From assembly GCF_000764305.2 (NCBI RefSeq), contig NW_025938979.1, positions 1 to 64,000 of the forward strand: a stretch of DNA of 64,000 bases, written 5' to 3'. The number at the start of each line of letters is the position of its first letter. Position 1 is the first letter of the stretch. This document shows, one piece after another, positions 1 to 12,310 of this stretch. The notes beneath the pieces are model-generated. The model was not told the DNA's origin and made no database searches. It saw nothing but the letters and a program-made list of their open reading frames with translations. A program made the position numbers and the translations under genes. The DNA is from Hyalella azteca (taxonomy: Eukaryota; Arthropoda; Malacostraca; Amphipoda; Hyalellidae).

Positions 1-3000
1 ACTGTTTATGTGTTTCTATACTTTACCTTCCATTACATACTTTTGATACTAGTTCCATTTATGTTAAGCTCGTAATTTTACATTTATCGACAATTTAAAA
101 AAAAATTTTTGTGTATAAAAGTTTAGTGATTGGGGTGCATAGAAATTTTTAGTCCCTCCACGTAAGCCAAAGTAAAGGAAGGGATAAAAAAATACAACCA
201 CAAATATTTCAGTATAATTCGAGAATGATAAACATACGAATACTGCATGGATGATCCTTAAGATTAACATTATTGTGAAAAATTTAATGATCAATCGTAA
301 AGCTGGAGATACACTTGGTTCCTAACAATACACGAACAATGCCCATCAACTGGGTAGAGAGAATGTCCTGCTGCCCTCAGCAACTCATCTCACAAGGTAT
401 GATCATCACACAACATGCAATAGGCTTGATCAGATATCGCGGTTGTTAACACGAGGCGAGAAATTGATTCAAATCAGGGCCAATCAAACAACCTCTGCAT
501 CGAAAAATTTCAGGGCTGTTATTATTTTTCCGTTGCCTAGGGCTTTTATATAAAGATCTGCAGGGCCCATACTTAAAAAAAAATTGCAAAAATATGCAAG
601 GCCCATACATAAAAAAGTTAAGAGATCGTAAGTTCATCAGCCAATCATTGACGGCCTTTCAAGCAAAATCCACCAATCATAAACAAGAAAATAGGGCGGA
701 AGTACTTACGTTCACTTAGTGAGTTTTGAAAGTATGACCCATGCAATCATTTCGTTTTAGTAAATTTGATGAGTTTTCTTTAATATACAATACGAAAACG
801 CGGCATGAAATATTTAAATAAATAATGTAAAGATTTTTAATAAACTTATATTTTAATGACATATAAGTTTATAGAGCAGCTAATTCGTCATACTAATTCT
901 TAAGTTATAAGCGCACTCATCATAGAAATATATTTAAAGGGCGTTTGCGCAAAACTAAGACGTGCGCATAGAAGAGACATAGTTACGAGTTCTTACATCT
1001 ACATAGAATGATACACTTCTCTTAACTGTAATATAGATTTGGAAATAGAGGATTACAATCATTGATCAGAAAAACGAAGTGATGAGAGGTAATCTTGAAA
1101 TAGTAGTATGCTCGATTTACAACGTTTAATTTGTCGTCAATCAGCATGCGAAAAGATTCCTTGCAAAAAGTATTCATAAGGATCTTACGCTATTGAGACC
1201 AAGGTTTATCCCCCATATGCTACTTATGTATACCTATTTATCTAAATTTCACGTTCATTGAAGGCATAGTTGCAGGTTTAGAGGTCGCAGGTACTGGACA
1301 ATTAGCAAAACTAAACGGCACCGCGAACACCACTGCTATTTTCGAGCAAGGCAGTCAAGTGCGTGTTGAAAACGAGCGCGAGAAACAAGAAAAGTTTTCC
1401 ACCTTTCTTCGCTAACAATAACAAACTTATCTGAAACGTGAGAAATATGAAATACGCAAAAAATTCTCTCCCAGCCCTTTATTTACTCCTCCCGTTGATA
1501 ACGTTATGGTTTAAATTGATAAAAAGTTACATTTCTCAATGCTACTGGCCCTTCATGCTATACATACCATGTGTAAACGAAAAATTATCACGGCATTCGA
1601 GCAACAAATTTGAAACCAACCGAAGACTAACGATAATGTCAACAGATGCAAGATTAACTGCGTGCATGGTTGAACATAACACTTTCAAGAGTACAAATAA
1701 CTTTGATCGTCAATATAATTGATGCGGTACATTTCTTAGGTTTAGCATGCTAGTGAGGTGCTAGAGCTTCATCTAATTATCCGCATGCCAAAATGGCTGA
1801 ATAAATAATTATATTATTATAATTCAATTATTATTAATATAATTCTATATTATGCTGGTACAGCTGGACGCCAGCAATGCTTGTTTTCTAATTATCAGCT
1901 TGACATTGTCGTAACGTCGGCGATGACTTCAAAATATATAATTTGTTAAGATTTTCACTTCATAAAATGCAGGAAAGCCACTCAAATCCAGCGATTATCT
2001 TACAAGACTGAAAATAAAAATTTTAAGAGGATTTAAAGTAATCAAAACAAATAATTAAATATAAAGCCTGCGAAAATGCGAGCGCAGCTATTATGTGAAC
2101 GCTCGAGTAAAAATTTCGCACCAAATATCCGCCCCTTGCGCTCATGTGAAGTCACATGGCACAACGGAAAGTCATGTTCCTTAATCTCTGAAGGATGTAT
2201 ATTGCATTAGTAGAATTAATATTAATGACCATTCGACATTTAACTAACTCATTTTTTAATTTAACTCAATAGTTGCAGTTCGAAATCACGTAACTATGAT
2301 CACTCAATGACTGACAGCGAAACTTTGAATTCGATTACATTTCCGTGCCATCAAAATTCTGAACTTAAATGTTGAACGTAAAATTTATGAAGCCAATCGA
2401 TTACCTGAACGCACACGACCAACGCTCAGTTAGGAATTAAGAGAGCAGATCAAATTCATTAGAATTCCAGAAGTTTTACCAGTTAATGAGCTCGGAAAAT
2501 TGGCACGATATTAGCGCCGCCCCATGGTCGCCCGTTTGATGGCGGCTGAAAAGCTGTCCATGATTGTTAATAAAGTTTCAATGCGACACTCGAGCTTCTC
2601 GATGTGCGTTTGGTGTTGAATGGCTGAACAGAACTGGGCTGAGGAGGGACAGGCAGCGAGAATCTAACGTAGTTTGAACTAAATTTGTGTGTTATGAATA
2701 ACAATTCTATGTATGAACAAAAAAGCCTTAGTTGGCTCTAACAAATGTAATGCGGCTTACCTTCAGAGAAGAAATTTCAGTCTATTGACTAGACAACATT
2801 GTGGAAACGACTTTCAGTCATTAAATGAATGAATGCCGGTCATTCTATGATCGACTTCCAGTCGCTCAATGACACAAAGAATAAATTTATGAAAATGAAA
2901 GCGGATGTTCGTTATGTTGGAAACGCTCTCAAACAAAAACACTCCTTTCCTCGTTATCAAAGCAAATTTTTTTCTCGAAAATTGAACGTTAAATCATGAA

Positions 3001-4083
3001 TTAATTGAATAAATTATCCCACAAAATTTACCAAAACACAATAATATTAAAAAAAATTATTCAACGAAAATGGTGAAGAATATTAATATAAAGTTTAAAT
3101 TGTATGCAAATAATAGCCAACAACCTCGTTAAAAGAAGAATTTAGAGCATAAATCAATTCATAAATGAATTCTTTGTTAGAAATTTTCCGCCAATTGGAT
3201 GAAGAGTGCTTGACACTGTTTTGTGTGGCTGACATTTGCTTTGTTCATGAGTCCCAAAATGAATATTCGTTGATTTCATTCTATGAATCTTATTGCTCAA
3301 TCAAAGCGAGTTTGCAACACAAGCGTCGGGCTGAGAGTCCTGCTCTAGTTAGACAGAATCGCGAACGAGACAAGTCTGCTTTCATGACGAAATAAAATAA
3401 TTCCTTCAAACACGACCGAAATATCAAAAATTAATCAAAGATTGGGATGTCTGACCTCCAGTCTCTCCTTGATACTTGCTTTGACAACAGTTATTTGGCG
3501 TAATCGATAAGAATAGGCTCAATCAGCGCACATCTATGGTGTATATCATTATTATTTCAATGCAATGAGATGAATCGGTAAGGCTTACACAGACGGAGCC
3601 TCAATTTAGCTTAGTTCAAGGACAAAAAATTCATGCTGAGGAAAAATATGAAATTTAAGTACCATTAAGGGACGGCAGTTCAATGGTCCGGATATTGCAA
3701 ACGAAGAAAATTAAATCTGCTAAGTGTGTTGCCATAATTACTACAGATGAATTTAATTATTAGCCCATAAATAATCGAAAGCGTAAATTGGAAATCGAGA
3801 GACATTTCGTGTTTGCTTAGAGACCAATGTACAAAACTAATTAAAAAATATACATTTGTTTACAACATTTGTTTAGAAATGGTAACCAATACTTTTGTAA
3901 ACAAATTCATTTTAGGATTAGATTAGACCCCTTTGAATTTGTTAAAATATTTATCTCATTAATTAAGAAAACCAGTCAAGTGAAAATTTTCATCGTTATT
4001 CAGCAGCAGGATCACACTATATCAAGATTTGCATTAATTCTGACTTTTTCAATTTCGCGAGGTAGTGCGAAATTATTGCTTAC
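1..4083. other. AT-rich stretch without a convincing gene
   Basis: This stretch lies downstream of the gene 1 tail exon. Open frames here are short, AT-driven and lack recognisable domains. If gene 1 continues past the donor at 4084, its last exon must lie here or beyond the window. The only candidate I could pick out is at 3301-3339. Confidence 0.5.
3301..3339 (-). CDS. Possible terminal exon of gene 1 (13 codons including stop)
   Basis: On the minus strand a 3' splice site (GAGCAG before GAC) opens a phase-0 frame reading DSQPDACVANSL and then TGA. The phase matches the donor that ends the 491-codon exon at 4084, and the piece is less AT-rich than its surroundings. The pyrimidine tract is only moderate and the exon is very short, so chance is a real possibility. 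An alternative is that the large exon reads through its donor to a stop at 4012. Confidence 0.2.
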   Translation of the reverse strand, partial: DSQPDACVANSL

Positions 4084-5556
4084 CTCACATAGTCTATGAT
4101 TTTCAACCAAATCGTTCCCAGAATCAAGACACTGTCGATCATTCGAATGTTGATGCCTTCCTTCTTGGACACCACCGATGGCCTCCGTCGACAAGTTGCT
4201 TGTCGAGGATCTTGGCGACTGTAGCCCGTGTGATGAAATTGCCGATAATGTTGCAGGTCGGTAATTATTATGAAACTGTGGCACTGATTCTGCAGGGTCT
4301 GATGAGAAATTCGTCGCTCTGGATTGGTCTGACAGTAAAGGTGAAGATTCGGACAGGATTGATATGAATTGTGACATGTTCGGATAGTTTGATTGCGACG
4401 GATCCAATAACACTGGTACATTAGGTTGCGAGGCAGTCACTAACGACAATAGGCATTCAGTCGGGTCTGATTCTAATTGGGACATTTGCACGGGTACATA
4501 TGGTTCAGGTAAACGCAATGCAGGTTCAGAAAGATATGAAAATGAAGGTAAAGATACAGGTTCAATTATACATACTGAAGATGGTTGAGGTTCAGAGCGA
4601 TTTCCCAACATGGTTGAAGGTTCTGGAAAATCTGTCAGACGGGGCAGGTGTTTGGATGAATTTTCCATGAGCTTCAGGTGTTCAGATGGACCAGTCAAAA
4701 GCTGCAGGGATCTGTGAGGTGGATCTAACAATTCAGATGCATCTGTCAATAGCTGCAGAGGCACAGCATGCTCAGGCGTCATTGACGCAAGCTGTGGTGA
4801 GTTAGATAAGAGGTTAGTGAACACAGGCAAAGGTTGAGTATTTGAATAATAAAACTGAGATCCGCGCCTCATGGGCGGAGAACATAAAGAATCTCTAATA
4901 TTGGGCGTGTGTGTGGAGACTGGGAAGTTCAACGCATCACGATCTCGGTGAGTGATGGGCAAGGTGTTTTGTCTCTTCAATCCTACAGGCCGAGGCAATT
5001 TAGGCTGCTTTGTAGAATCATGCAGTACTTCGATGTTCATAATGACCTCCGTGTTGCAAGACGAAGTTTTCCCACTACCCGCAAGCATGTCATCGGAAGA
5101 CCTCATGTCAATACTGATAGCGTTATTGTCCACGCTAGGTCCGTCCAGTTCACAAGAACTGCTCGATAAGACGCTACTGCCAGTGGGTTCGGAGGCATTG
5201 AAGTATCCAGCAATAAAGTTCATTGCGCCACCAGATCCTTCATCGGGAGCTGCTCCGTTGCAAGTGTTGTTCGACATGTCATTGTCATGAATGGTTGGCA
5301 ATTCGTTTTGTATTGCTAGGCCTGCTGCAGAAACAGCTGAATATTTCCGGGCTATTCTATGCACCCTCTTGTCGCTGGGATGCCTGTGGAAGGAGACCGT
5401 ACGTCGCGGCAGTTGAGGGACTTTCGGTTCCCGCGTTCTGCGCTCAGAACGCGTCGAATTTGAACAATGGACCCCAGCTTCGACTAGCTCGACGTCCTCC
5501 CTGCAGGTCGCCAAAACGTGCGTCGATGACTTGCGTGCAAAGCGGACCGACGACGT
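4084..5556 (-). CDS. Gene 1, large tail exon: Ser/Pro-rich disordered region (491 codons)
   Basis: The frame opens right after a good 3' splice site (GTTTCTAG before ACG at 5556) and stays open for exactly 491 codons to a strong donor (GAG, then GTAAGC) at 4084, so both borders are phase 0. The first 70 residues are basic (RRTREPKVPQLPRRTVSF, then HRHPSDKRVHRIARK). The rest is rich in Ser, Pro, Leu and Asn with loose repeats such as LQLLTDASELL and LQLLTGPSEHL, and has no membrane segment. It is probably a disordered cytoplasmic tail. I join it to the membrane exons because it follows on the same strand and its phase-0 acceptor fits the donor at 8938. If the donor at 4084 is not used, translation would run 23 more codons to a stop at 4012. 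No known domain is visible, so it could instead be a separate gene. Confidence 0.65.
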
Positions 5557-6956
5557 CTAGAAACAACATTGAGTGTTATTTCATTGTTCATATATTAATA
5601 TTATCAAAACTTACTGCATGATTTAGCCAGAAATATAATCTAACATTTGAGTGAAATATATGCGTCAACATCTCTTAGGGTCGAGCGTATTTATGGAATA
5701 TGAGATCATGCTAACTTTATTTCTTATGTTAATGCGCCTTTATTGAACTTTCAGAGGCTTACAGAACAATAATTATTTGAGATGCTAGAGCTTTTTTACG
5801 GGAAAGAAGTAAGGTAAGTTATTAATGGAATATGAAGCATTATTTGTAGATGAAAAACAACAGCAAATGTGATGCACTTACGTTAACTTCTGACTACTGT
5901 AAACGGAACACCTGCCAAACGGATTTGGAATTATAATTCAATAAATTGAAAAAAACCTATTGTGGAACTGAAATTTAATGAAATATACACAGCCTCTGAG
6001 TTAAAATAATTGAATACTGACTCATAAGACACTTCGAATAGCAACTATACTGTAAGTCGTATAGTGAGTAGAGCGTGGGGACTATTGAGCAAAGCTTTGA
6101 ACGAAAGCGAAACCAAGTGCTTCAACAAAGCATTTGGTTTCGTTTTCTTACTTAGCAAAACTTAACACAGAAATTGAGCGGGTGCAATACACCACAAATA
6201 TTTAATAAAATTACAAGCACGAGTAGTCTAACCTGAGGTAATGATAAGTATAATATACGAAATAACATGCGACCATTTTGCATTACATATACATATCTGA
6301 TCAGGAATGATATACTGGTCAAGAACATTTACTGAAGGAAAAAGTCAGACCAGATCGTTCGTTCTCCAACACCTAAGCTAACGCTCATGCAGATCTTTGC
6401 AGTAACGCACTAAAAAACTCGTAAAGCCAGCGCCTTGCGACGCAGAGGTCAGCAGCTACACTAGTGGGAAATTTTCCCATCTCAGGGGCAGTTAAGTTTC
6501 TTGGACACAGGCCAGGCACTCGCGCTCGATACACAAAACTGAAATCTTTGAACAAATTGAAGCAATTTTTAGTCTCGTAACTGACGTACACAGAAGCGAA
6601 CAAGACATTAGAAGCAGGCGGGCATGGTAGTCTGTAGAAGCAAGCAAGATATTCAAAGCAAGGGGGCAAAGGAAGGATGTAACTCCATGGCTGTCAACAT
6701 TATTTGCCTCGGAAATATTTCGGATTGCTGTTGATTAACTAAGAAAAAATATTATTGTCTGGCAATCCACTGGGAATGTAAATCTTCGATAAATCGAAAT
6801 CTAAAACCAATTAAGATTATTGAAAAAGTTTCCTGTGAGATTCTAACAAGCAATTCGCAAGCAAAGAATTAAAAATTTGGTACCAAACTGGACAGCTCGT
6901 TCAGTGGCCAGGCCAGTCTCTGACTCATTTAAAAAGTGACCAACCGTATTTCGGTG
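5557..6956. other. Intronic sequence with one hairpin and a short duplication
   Basis: No coding exon is supported here. It contains an inverted repeat at 6103-6147, with arms of about 20 bases around GCGAAACCAAGTGCTT and a 4-5 base loop. Near 6595-6665 there are two diverged copies of an AGAAGC-rich unit about 50 bases apart. Confidence 0.5.
6103..6147. repeat. Imperfect hairpin in an intron
   Basis: The left arm GAAAGCGAAACCAAGTGCTT pairs with AAAGCATTTGGTTTCGTTTTC on the right, with a few mismatches or G-T pairs and a loop of about 4 bases. At about 45 nt it is shorter than a usual microRNA precursor. Confidence 0.6.
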
Positions 6957-7212
6957 TTGCAAATAAAATCTCGCCTCATGTTGGGCAATGGAAATAGAAT
7001 CTCGCCTTATGTTCGGCATTAATAATAAAATCTCGCCTCAAATTGGGCAAAGGAAATAGAATCTCGCCTCATGTTCTGCATTGAAAAATAAAATCTCGCC
7101 TTATGTTCGGCATTGATAATAAAATCTCGCCTCATTTTCGGCATTGATAATAAATTCTCGCCTTATTCAACATTGATAATAAAATCTTGCCTCATTTTTC
7201 GGCAATGGAAAT
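6957..7212. repeat. 31-bp minisatellite, 8 units
   Basis: There are eight units of about 31 bp built on AATAAAATCTCGCCTCATGT followed by TCGGCATTGAT or TGGGCAATGGA. The two end types alternate over the first four units, which suggests an older 62-bp dimer. Confidence 0.9.
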
Positions 7213-8817
7213 AATACGAAATATGTTCATGTTCGCGGCTCCACTGTCGCGTGAATGGGGCGGTATTCATGCAGGCGCCGCGCATTTAATAATTGAAGCC
7301 ATGTGATCGTGGAGGCAATACCTCCATGAGCATCACACGTTGTCGCGATAATCACAAAGTTTATCGATGCAAATAATTCGCCTGAATTGTCGCATATTGA
7401 CACACAAGAATAATTGAATTCAAATTTATTAATTATTATAACTTGTGAATAGAGATGAAACCTATCTTGGATCTGCGCACGGTGAGATCAGAAAAAATCA
7501 ATAAAATTCAAGCTTTTTTCAAGGAACTCAAATCGAAAGAGGTATCCAGATTTATTCTACCAAAAGCCTATACATAAAGAACTGACACTTTGTCTCTGTC
7601 AAGAAGAAACGCTCTAGCGACACCGAGATGACAATAACACGCTGACAAGTCGTCACCGACAACTCGATAAAATTTTACAATTTTACGTATCGCGCTGAAT
7701 TTTAGATACACGAAGGATTCAGGCGCGTTTTCTTTAATCAGTTACGGAAACAATACGATTTTAATTTGAGACGTGCAATACGGGTCACGAGAAGATCGTA
7801 AGGTGCGGATGTTTGCAAATGTAATTATTTCACGTGACTGTAAAAAATTAAGCAACTGCGAAGCAAGCAAAAAGATTTATTTACTTAACCATAGCAACTT
7901 AATTATCATATTGCAGCGAAGGTAAGATCAACAATTAATGAAAATGAAGTTAACTTGCTCTCTTGACTAAGGAAGGAGTCTGAATTTTTTCGCCTCGAGG
8001 TTTCCAGAAGTTTGGTTTATGGGTACAATTACCATAAATTACTTGAGGAGGCCATGTCAAGATGAGGCTGAGGAGAGATGATGAGGTTTTGTTAAAAAAA
8101 ATACCTATCGAAAAATAAATAGGGTCAAATGCAAAAGAGTATCGCCGCAGCCTAGCCGTAGTCCTATCATAAGTATTGATTAGATAAACTTGATAATGAA
8201 CAAATATCCAGGATAAGCAAATCACAATAAAAGGAAAAAGTTCCTCAGTACATATAAGCAAAAGAAATCAAGTCGCTCAGACTCATATACAAATTAGGTT
8301 GACGATTTTCCATATGTTATAACCGTACCGTCATAGGGATGAGTAGTAGCTGAGAAGAACGAATAATTAATTCATTTAAGAAATATATGAAGAAGCTGTA
8401 ATTGATGCAGGAGTGCAATTGATGATTTTTATTTATTTTAAGTGCAAAAAAACAGGCAGCAATGAACGGAAATTTAGCATTGACATGAACAGCAAAAACC
8501 ATGCAATGCATAATAAACAACATCCAGCACCGTGCGGAGTGCTAATATGCAAGGCACAACACCAAACAACGCACACACAGCAATGAGCAGAGAGTTGTAA
8601 TAATGAGTTAACTACGATATTGTATCATGTGTGGGAAACATGGGCACAATATTCTACATCGAATGCTTGTTACTCACAGCAGTGAGAGGGAGATACCATG
8701 CATGGTTGCAACAGGAAGCAATACAGACGGCAAAAAGCAATGAGTGCAATTCATGGACACAACAATAAGCAATACACGCAGCAATGAACAGGGAGTTGCC
8801 AGGCATGGACGTCAGTA
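7213..8817. other. Intronic sequence with scattered degenerate repeats
   Basis: No coding exon is supported. Between about 8570 and 8810 a motif like CAGCAATGAACAGGGAGTTG recurs three times about 100 bp apart in diverged form. Confidence 0.45.
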
Positions 8818-8894
8818 CCCTAACAAAATTTAGATTCGCCCCAGCTTCTGGTAATCCAAATCAGAAGCTGCCGCGTCTGTAAATTTTCACTGGG
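8818..8894 (-). repeat. Copy 1 of an ~80-bp dispersed repeat
   Basis: The text from CCCTAACAAAATTTAG through CGCCCCAGCTTCTGGTAA to TTTTCACTGGG matches the reverse complement of 30898-30976 with few differences. It lies directly downstream of the gene 1 exon at 8938-9024. Its family is unknown to me. Confidence 0.8.
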
Positions 8895-8937
8895 TAGGAG
8901 TTAGCAGACAGTAAGATCAGGCGCTGCTCGTACTGAC

Positions 8938-9024
8938 CCTGACAGGCAGCTCGCGTGCCTGTGCCGTGCCGCCCCCTGCCATGTACTCCTGGAACTGCGC
9001 CGTGACGCACAGCACTGCGTACAC
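8938..9024 (-). CDS. Gene 1, exon after TM4 (29 codons), DUF4728-like membrane protein
   Basis: A clean 3' splice site (CCCCCGCAG before GTGTAC) opens phase 0 at 9024. The exon encodes the end of the last membrane helix and the first cytoplasmic residues, VYAVLCVTAQFQEYMAGGGT. A pattern of this kind (VY.LLCV..QYQE...G.GT) closes the membrane part of arthropod DUF4728-type proteins as I remember them. I place the donor after AGG at 8938. It reads GTCAGT, which departs from the consensus at +3, but it keeps phase 0 and fits the acceptor at 5556. If it is not used, the frame ends seven codons later at a TGA (8917-8919), giving a protein with only a short tail. Both forms could exist as splice variants. 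Confidence 0.7.
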
Positions 9025-9669
9025 CTGCGGGGGACATGACACGATCGACTTGAAACTCCGCATGTGTGATAACAATAAGAGATAAGGGCAGTAGTAATGA
9101 AGGATTGCATGGGACTAAGTAATGAAGATAATAATAGTAGACATGGACCACGGTCATGATGCATGAATATTTGAGAGAAGGGTTTAAAAATTGGCGAAAA
9201 AAGTGTGAACACACATCTGAAAATTATCCAAAAGTAGAAATTAATTCTACAGCAGAAATTTTACAGATATTGCAATTTTTAAAGACGACACAGCAGTAAT
9301 GGCAGTGAGGCGAAAATTATCGACGATGTCTTCTTTTTACAGGAGCATTTACTCGTAAAATATGAACAATGTATCAATGCATATACATTCTAATGAGGGC
9401 AATTGAATGAACAAAAAAAATACATTTACAGTTTTAAGGGCGATCAACAGTATGAGTTGTGGTAGACATAAAAATTTAAGGTAAAACAAAATTAGATGAG
9501 AAAACAATCAAAGTTTAATTCGACATTTAAAGTCAAATATTCGAATCTGAGACAAGTGAAATAATCTATGATATAATTGTCAGAGCATGTGTATGTGCTT
9601 GAAGCCGCGCACTAGACATAAAGCGTTGATCGAGCGCGTACCGGGGATTGTGTCAGGATATTAACCGAT

Positions 9670-9912
9670 TGATTTTAGTGGCGTCTTAAAATTTTAGTTT
9701 AAAAATTTTAAACTAAAAATTAAAAAAATTTTAGTGGCGGTTTAAAATTTAGTTTAAAAAATGTAAACTAATAATTTAAAAAATTTTAGTGGCGGTTTAA
9801 ATTTTAGTTTAAAAATGTAAATTTAGTGGCGGTTTAAATTTTAGTTTAAAAATTTTAAACTAAAAATTTAAAAAATTTTAGTGGCGGTTTAAAATTTAGT
9901 TAGTTTAAAATT
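9670..9912. repeat. AT-rich palindromic satellite, 4-5 units
   Basis: Repeated blocks consist of TTTTAGTGGCGGTTTAAA followed by TTTTAGTTTAAAAATTTTAA and related text. Each full unit contains a near-perfect palindrome (TTTTAGTTTAA, a short AT centre, then TTAAACTAAAA), so single strands can fold into hairpins. One unit is shortened. Confidence 0.85.
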
Positions 9913-12278
9913 TGAAATATGATTTCTACTTCGGAAAGTTTAAATTATATTAAAAAAGTAAGAGTACACTTTATGTTTTTTACTTTGTCGTGAATTATTC
10001 AGTGCTTCATTTGGGATCTGAACAGGTCTTACTTAAATAATAAACGTACTGCGAGAGTGTCACCTGCGATTCGGAGTGATGGCATTCATTAATTGCAGAA
10101 ATGATCTTATACAGGATATTAGGAATTTATAGTAAATTTGTCTGTTGAAAGTAAGGATCAAAATTGGTTGGATAGATACAGAGACAAATATATTAAACGA
10201 AATTCGTATCATAAGAGGCAACAGCCCAAGCTTTCTATTTATCAAGCAGTCAACCGGAAAGTCAAGGCTTCATCTTGCAATTTTCAGCGAGATGTTGCAG
10301 CAACAATTTGCCGAAGCGCTGCTATGCAGCGATATTCTGACTTAGAAAGAAGCCCCTCGAAAGCATCGCGTTGAGAAATGATGCATAGAACGCGAATCGC
10401 ATCATCTGTAACGCTCCTTTGGAGTCCCGAGACCGATCATCAATCTTGACGAGCGCCGAGGCTGGACTCTGTGAATCGCTCCGCGCTACCGTTGCAAGCG
10501 TGGGAGCTACATATAAATTACGTAGCTGCAACACTGAAAATGCGTAGTGAAGTTTAAGTCGTGGGAGATCATCCGAGATACATTTTATTTACAGATGGTT
10601 ATAAATACTTCGTCGTCTGTCTTTTTTTCGGCTCGACATAAAAAACTTATGGGGAATTTTTCCCTTACTTAATTTTTTGTTCTATGTTAGTTATTCGTTT
10701 TTTTTGTCTTTTCGTTTAGGTTTTATCAAAAGTGTCATTGTGTTCAGTTCCGTAATAAGAAGTAGATTCAGTCAGGCTTCCTTCATTCATCAACCATCAT
10801 TCATTAACGAGCATTAATTCAACTCGCACTGCCAATCTTGATTTCAGCTCCAAGCAGCACTAGTGTCTCATATAAAATTTTAAATTTCACTTTTCATTGT
10901 TGCAACGAATAATTATTCATCAGTTTCAATCAATATATTAGTAGGAATTCCTAGAGTTCATATTTTCTTCCTGTTCGCCGTTTCACTGTCTAATTTTTTG
11001 TGTGATTGATGCTAGTTATTTCTTATTTTGATGTTACTCTGTAATTATTTTTCCCTATACGTTACTTATAAATAAAACCAATTACTAAATTAATATATCA
11101 AACCTCCAAAATTAAACTCCATTTTACGGGTGGGGTCTCTTGTCTCTTATATTTTTTAGTGGAGCCTGTTTTCATTACAGTGACAAACGTTTCGTTTTTT
11201 TCTTGCCTTCTAACGTTTACTTCAACTGTAGTTTCCTATTTTCCGTCTATAGAGTATCTTCCTTCGTCCTACATTCTAGGTTTACCATCTTACTATTAGT
11301 TTCAGCACGAAGATGCATCAAAACCTTAAGTTCACTTACATAATTAATGTGTTTGTGTTCATTGTATTCAGATTCTCATCATAGCCATTTTTAGGTAAAT
11401 TATCTCATCAATCAGTGAACAAAATTATTTTTAGTTTACAGTATCGGGGTAATTACTTGAAGGAAATGTTTTCTCATCCGTGCCATTTACAACAGCCATC
11501 ATCTGTCAAGATCCATCGATATCAATATAAACTGAAGCAAATGAACTTATATGGATACTTGGGGGACTTTATTTAAGAGAACAGCTCGGCACAACATATT
11601 ACAACGCACATATTTAAATAATTTTGAATAAATTAATATTAATATCACACCTGGCTTTACATGTCCAATTGTGTGTGGAAATCCAAATTCATCACAAAAT
11701 TACAGTAATTTTTGATGAGTATAAATTGTGTGCATTAACGAGCACAATGATTCCCAATATATTTGCACAATTAGAGAACAAGCAAAAAAAATTCGAACTT
11801 GCCCTGCAACGAGGCGGAGGCAGGTGTGAGTAAAAATGCCTGCAATTTGAATTCATACAAATATATTCGCGAAGTAACTCAAATTTTATTTTTGATACCC
11901 TGGCGATGTTCCTGACAGGTTTTAAAGCTGGGGCTCGTAAAATATTACTGCTCAGCGGGATGCCAGAACTGCAAATTGAACTGAGTTCTACTGGCGCTGA
12001 AAGAGCGCTGAGGCATTGAAATTCTACTCCGTGATCAATGGTCGAGTCCGACTGGCAAATAATGACCGAAAAGATGGTCGGGAGGGTCGACGAGGCGGCA
12101 GAAGATAACGCGTAAGACGGACGACCGAACTTAACGTCGTGAAACTGCTGAGCGAGCCATGTTCAAATCGGTCATCGCCAATGAAGATAGATTCAAGTAC
12201 CACACAATTTACGCCTCCCCACTCCCCTGGGCTCTCCCAAACTTGAGAACGAACTTCGTGTGCTATTTAAACTTGGGT

Positions 12279-12310
12279 TCAAGGTCAAATGAGGAACGAT
12301 CTCAAGGTCA
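12279..12310 (+). promoter_or_regulatory. Pair of extended nuclear-receptor half-sites
   Basis: TCAAGGTCA occurs at 12279-12287 and 12302-12310, in the same orientation and 23 bp apart. This is the monomer site of Ftz-F1/NR5A and ERR type receptors. Function is inferred from the motif alone. Confidence 0.3.

Noticed and set aside
6103..6147. microRNA precursor
   Set aside because: The hairpin is only about 45 nt with a tiny loop, too short for a normal precursor.
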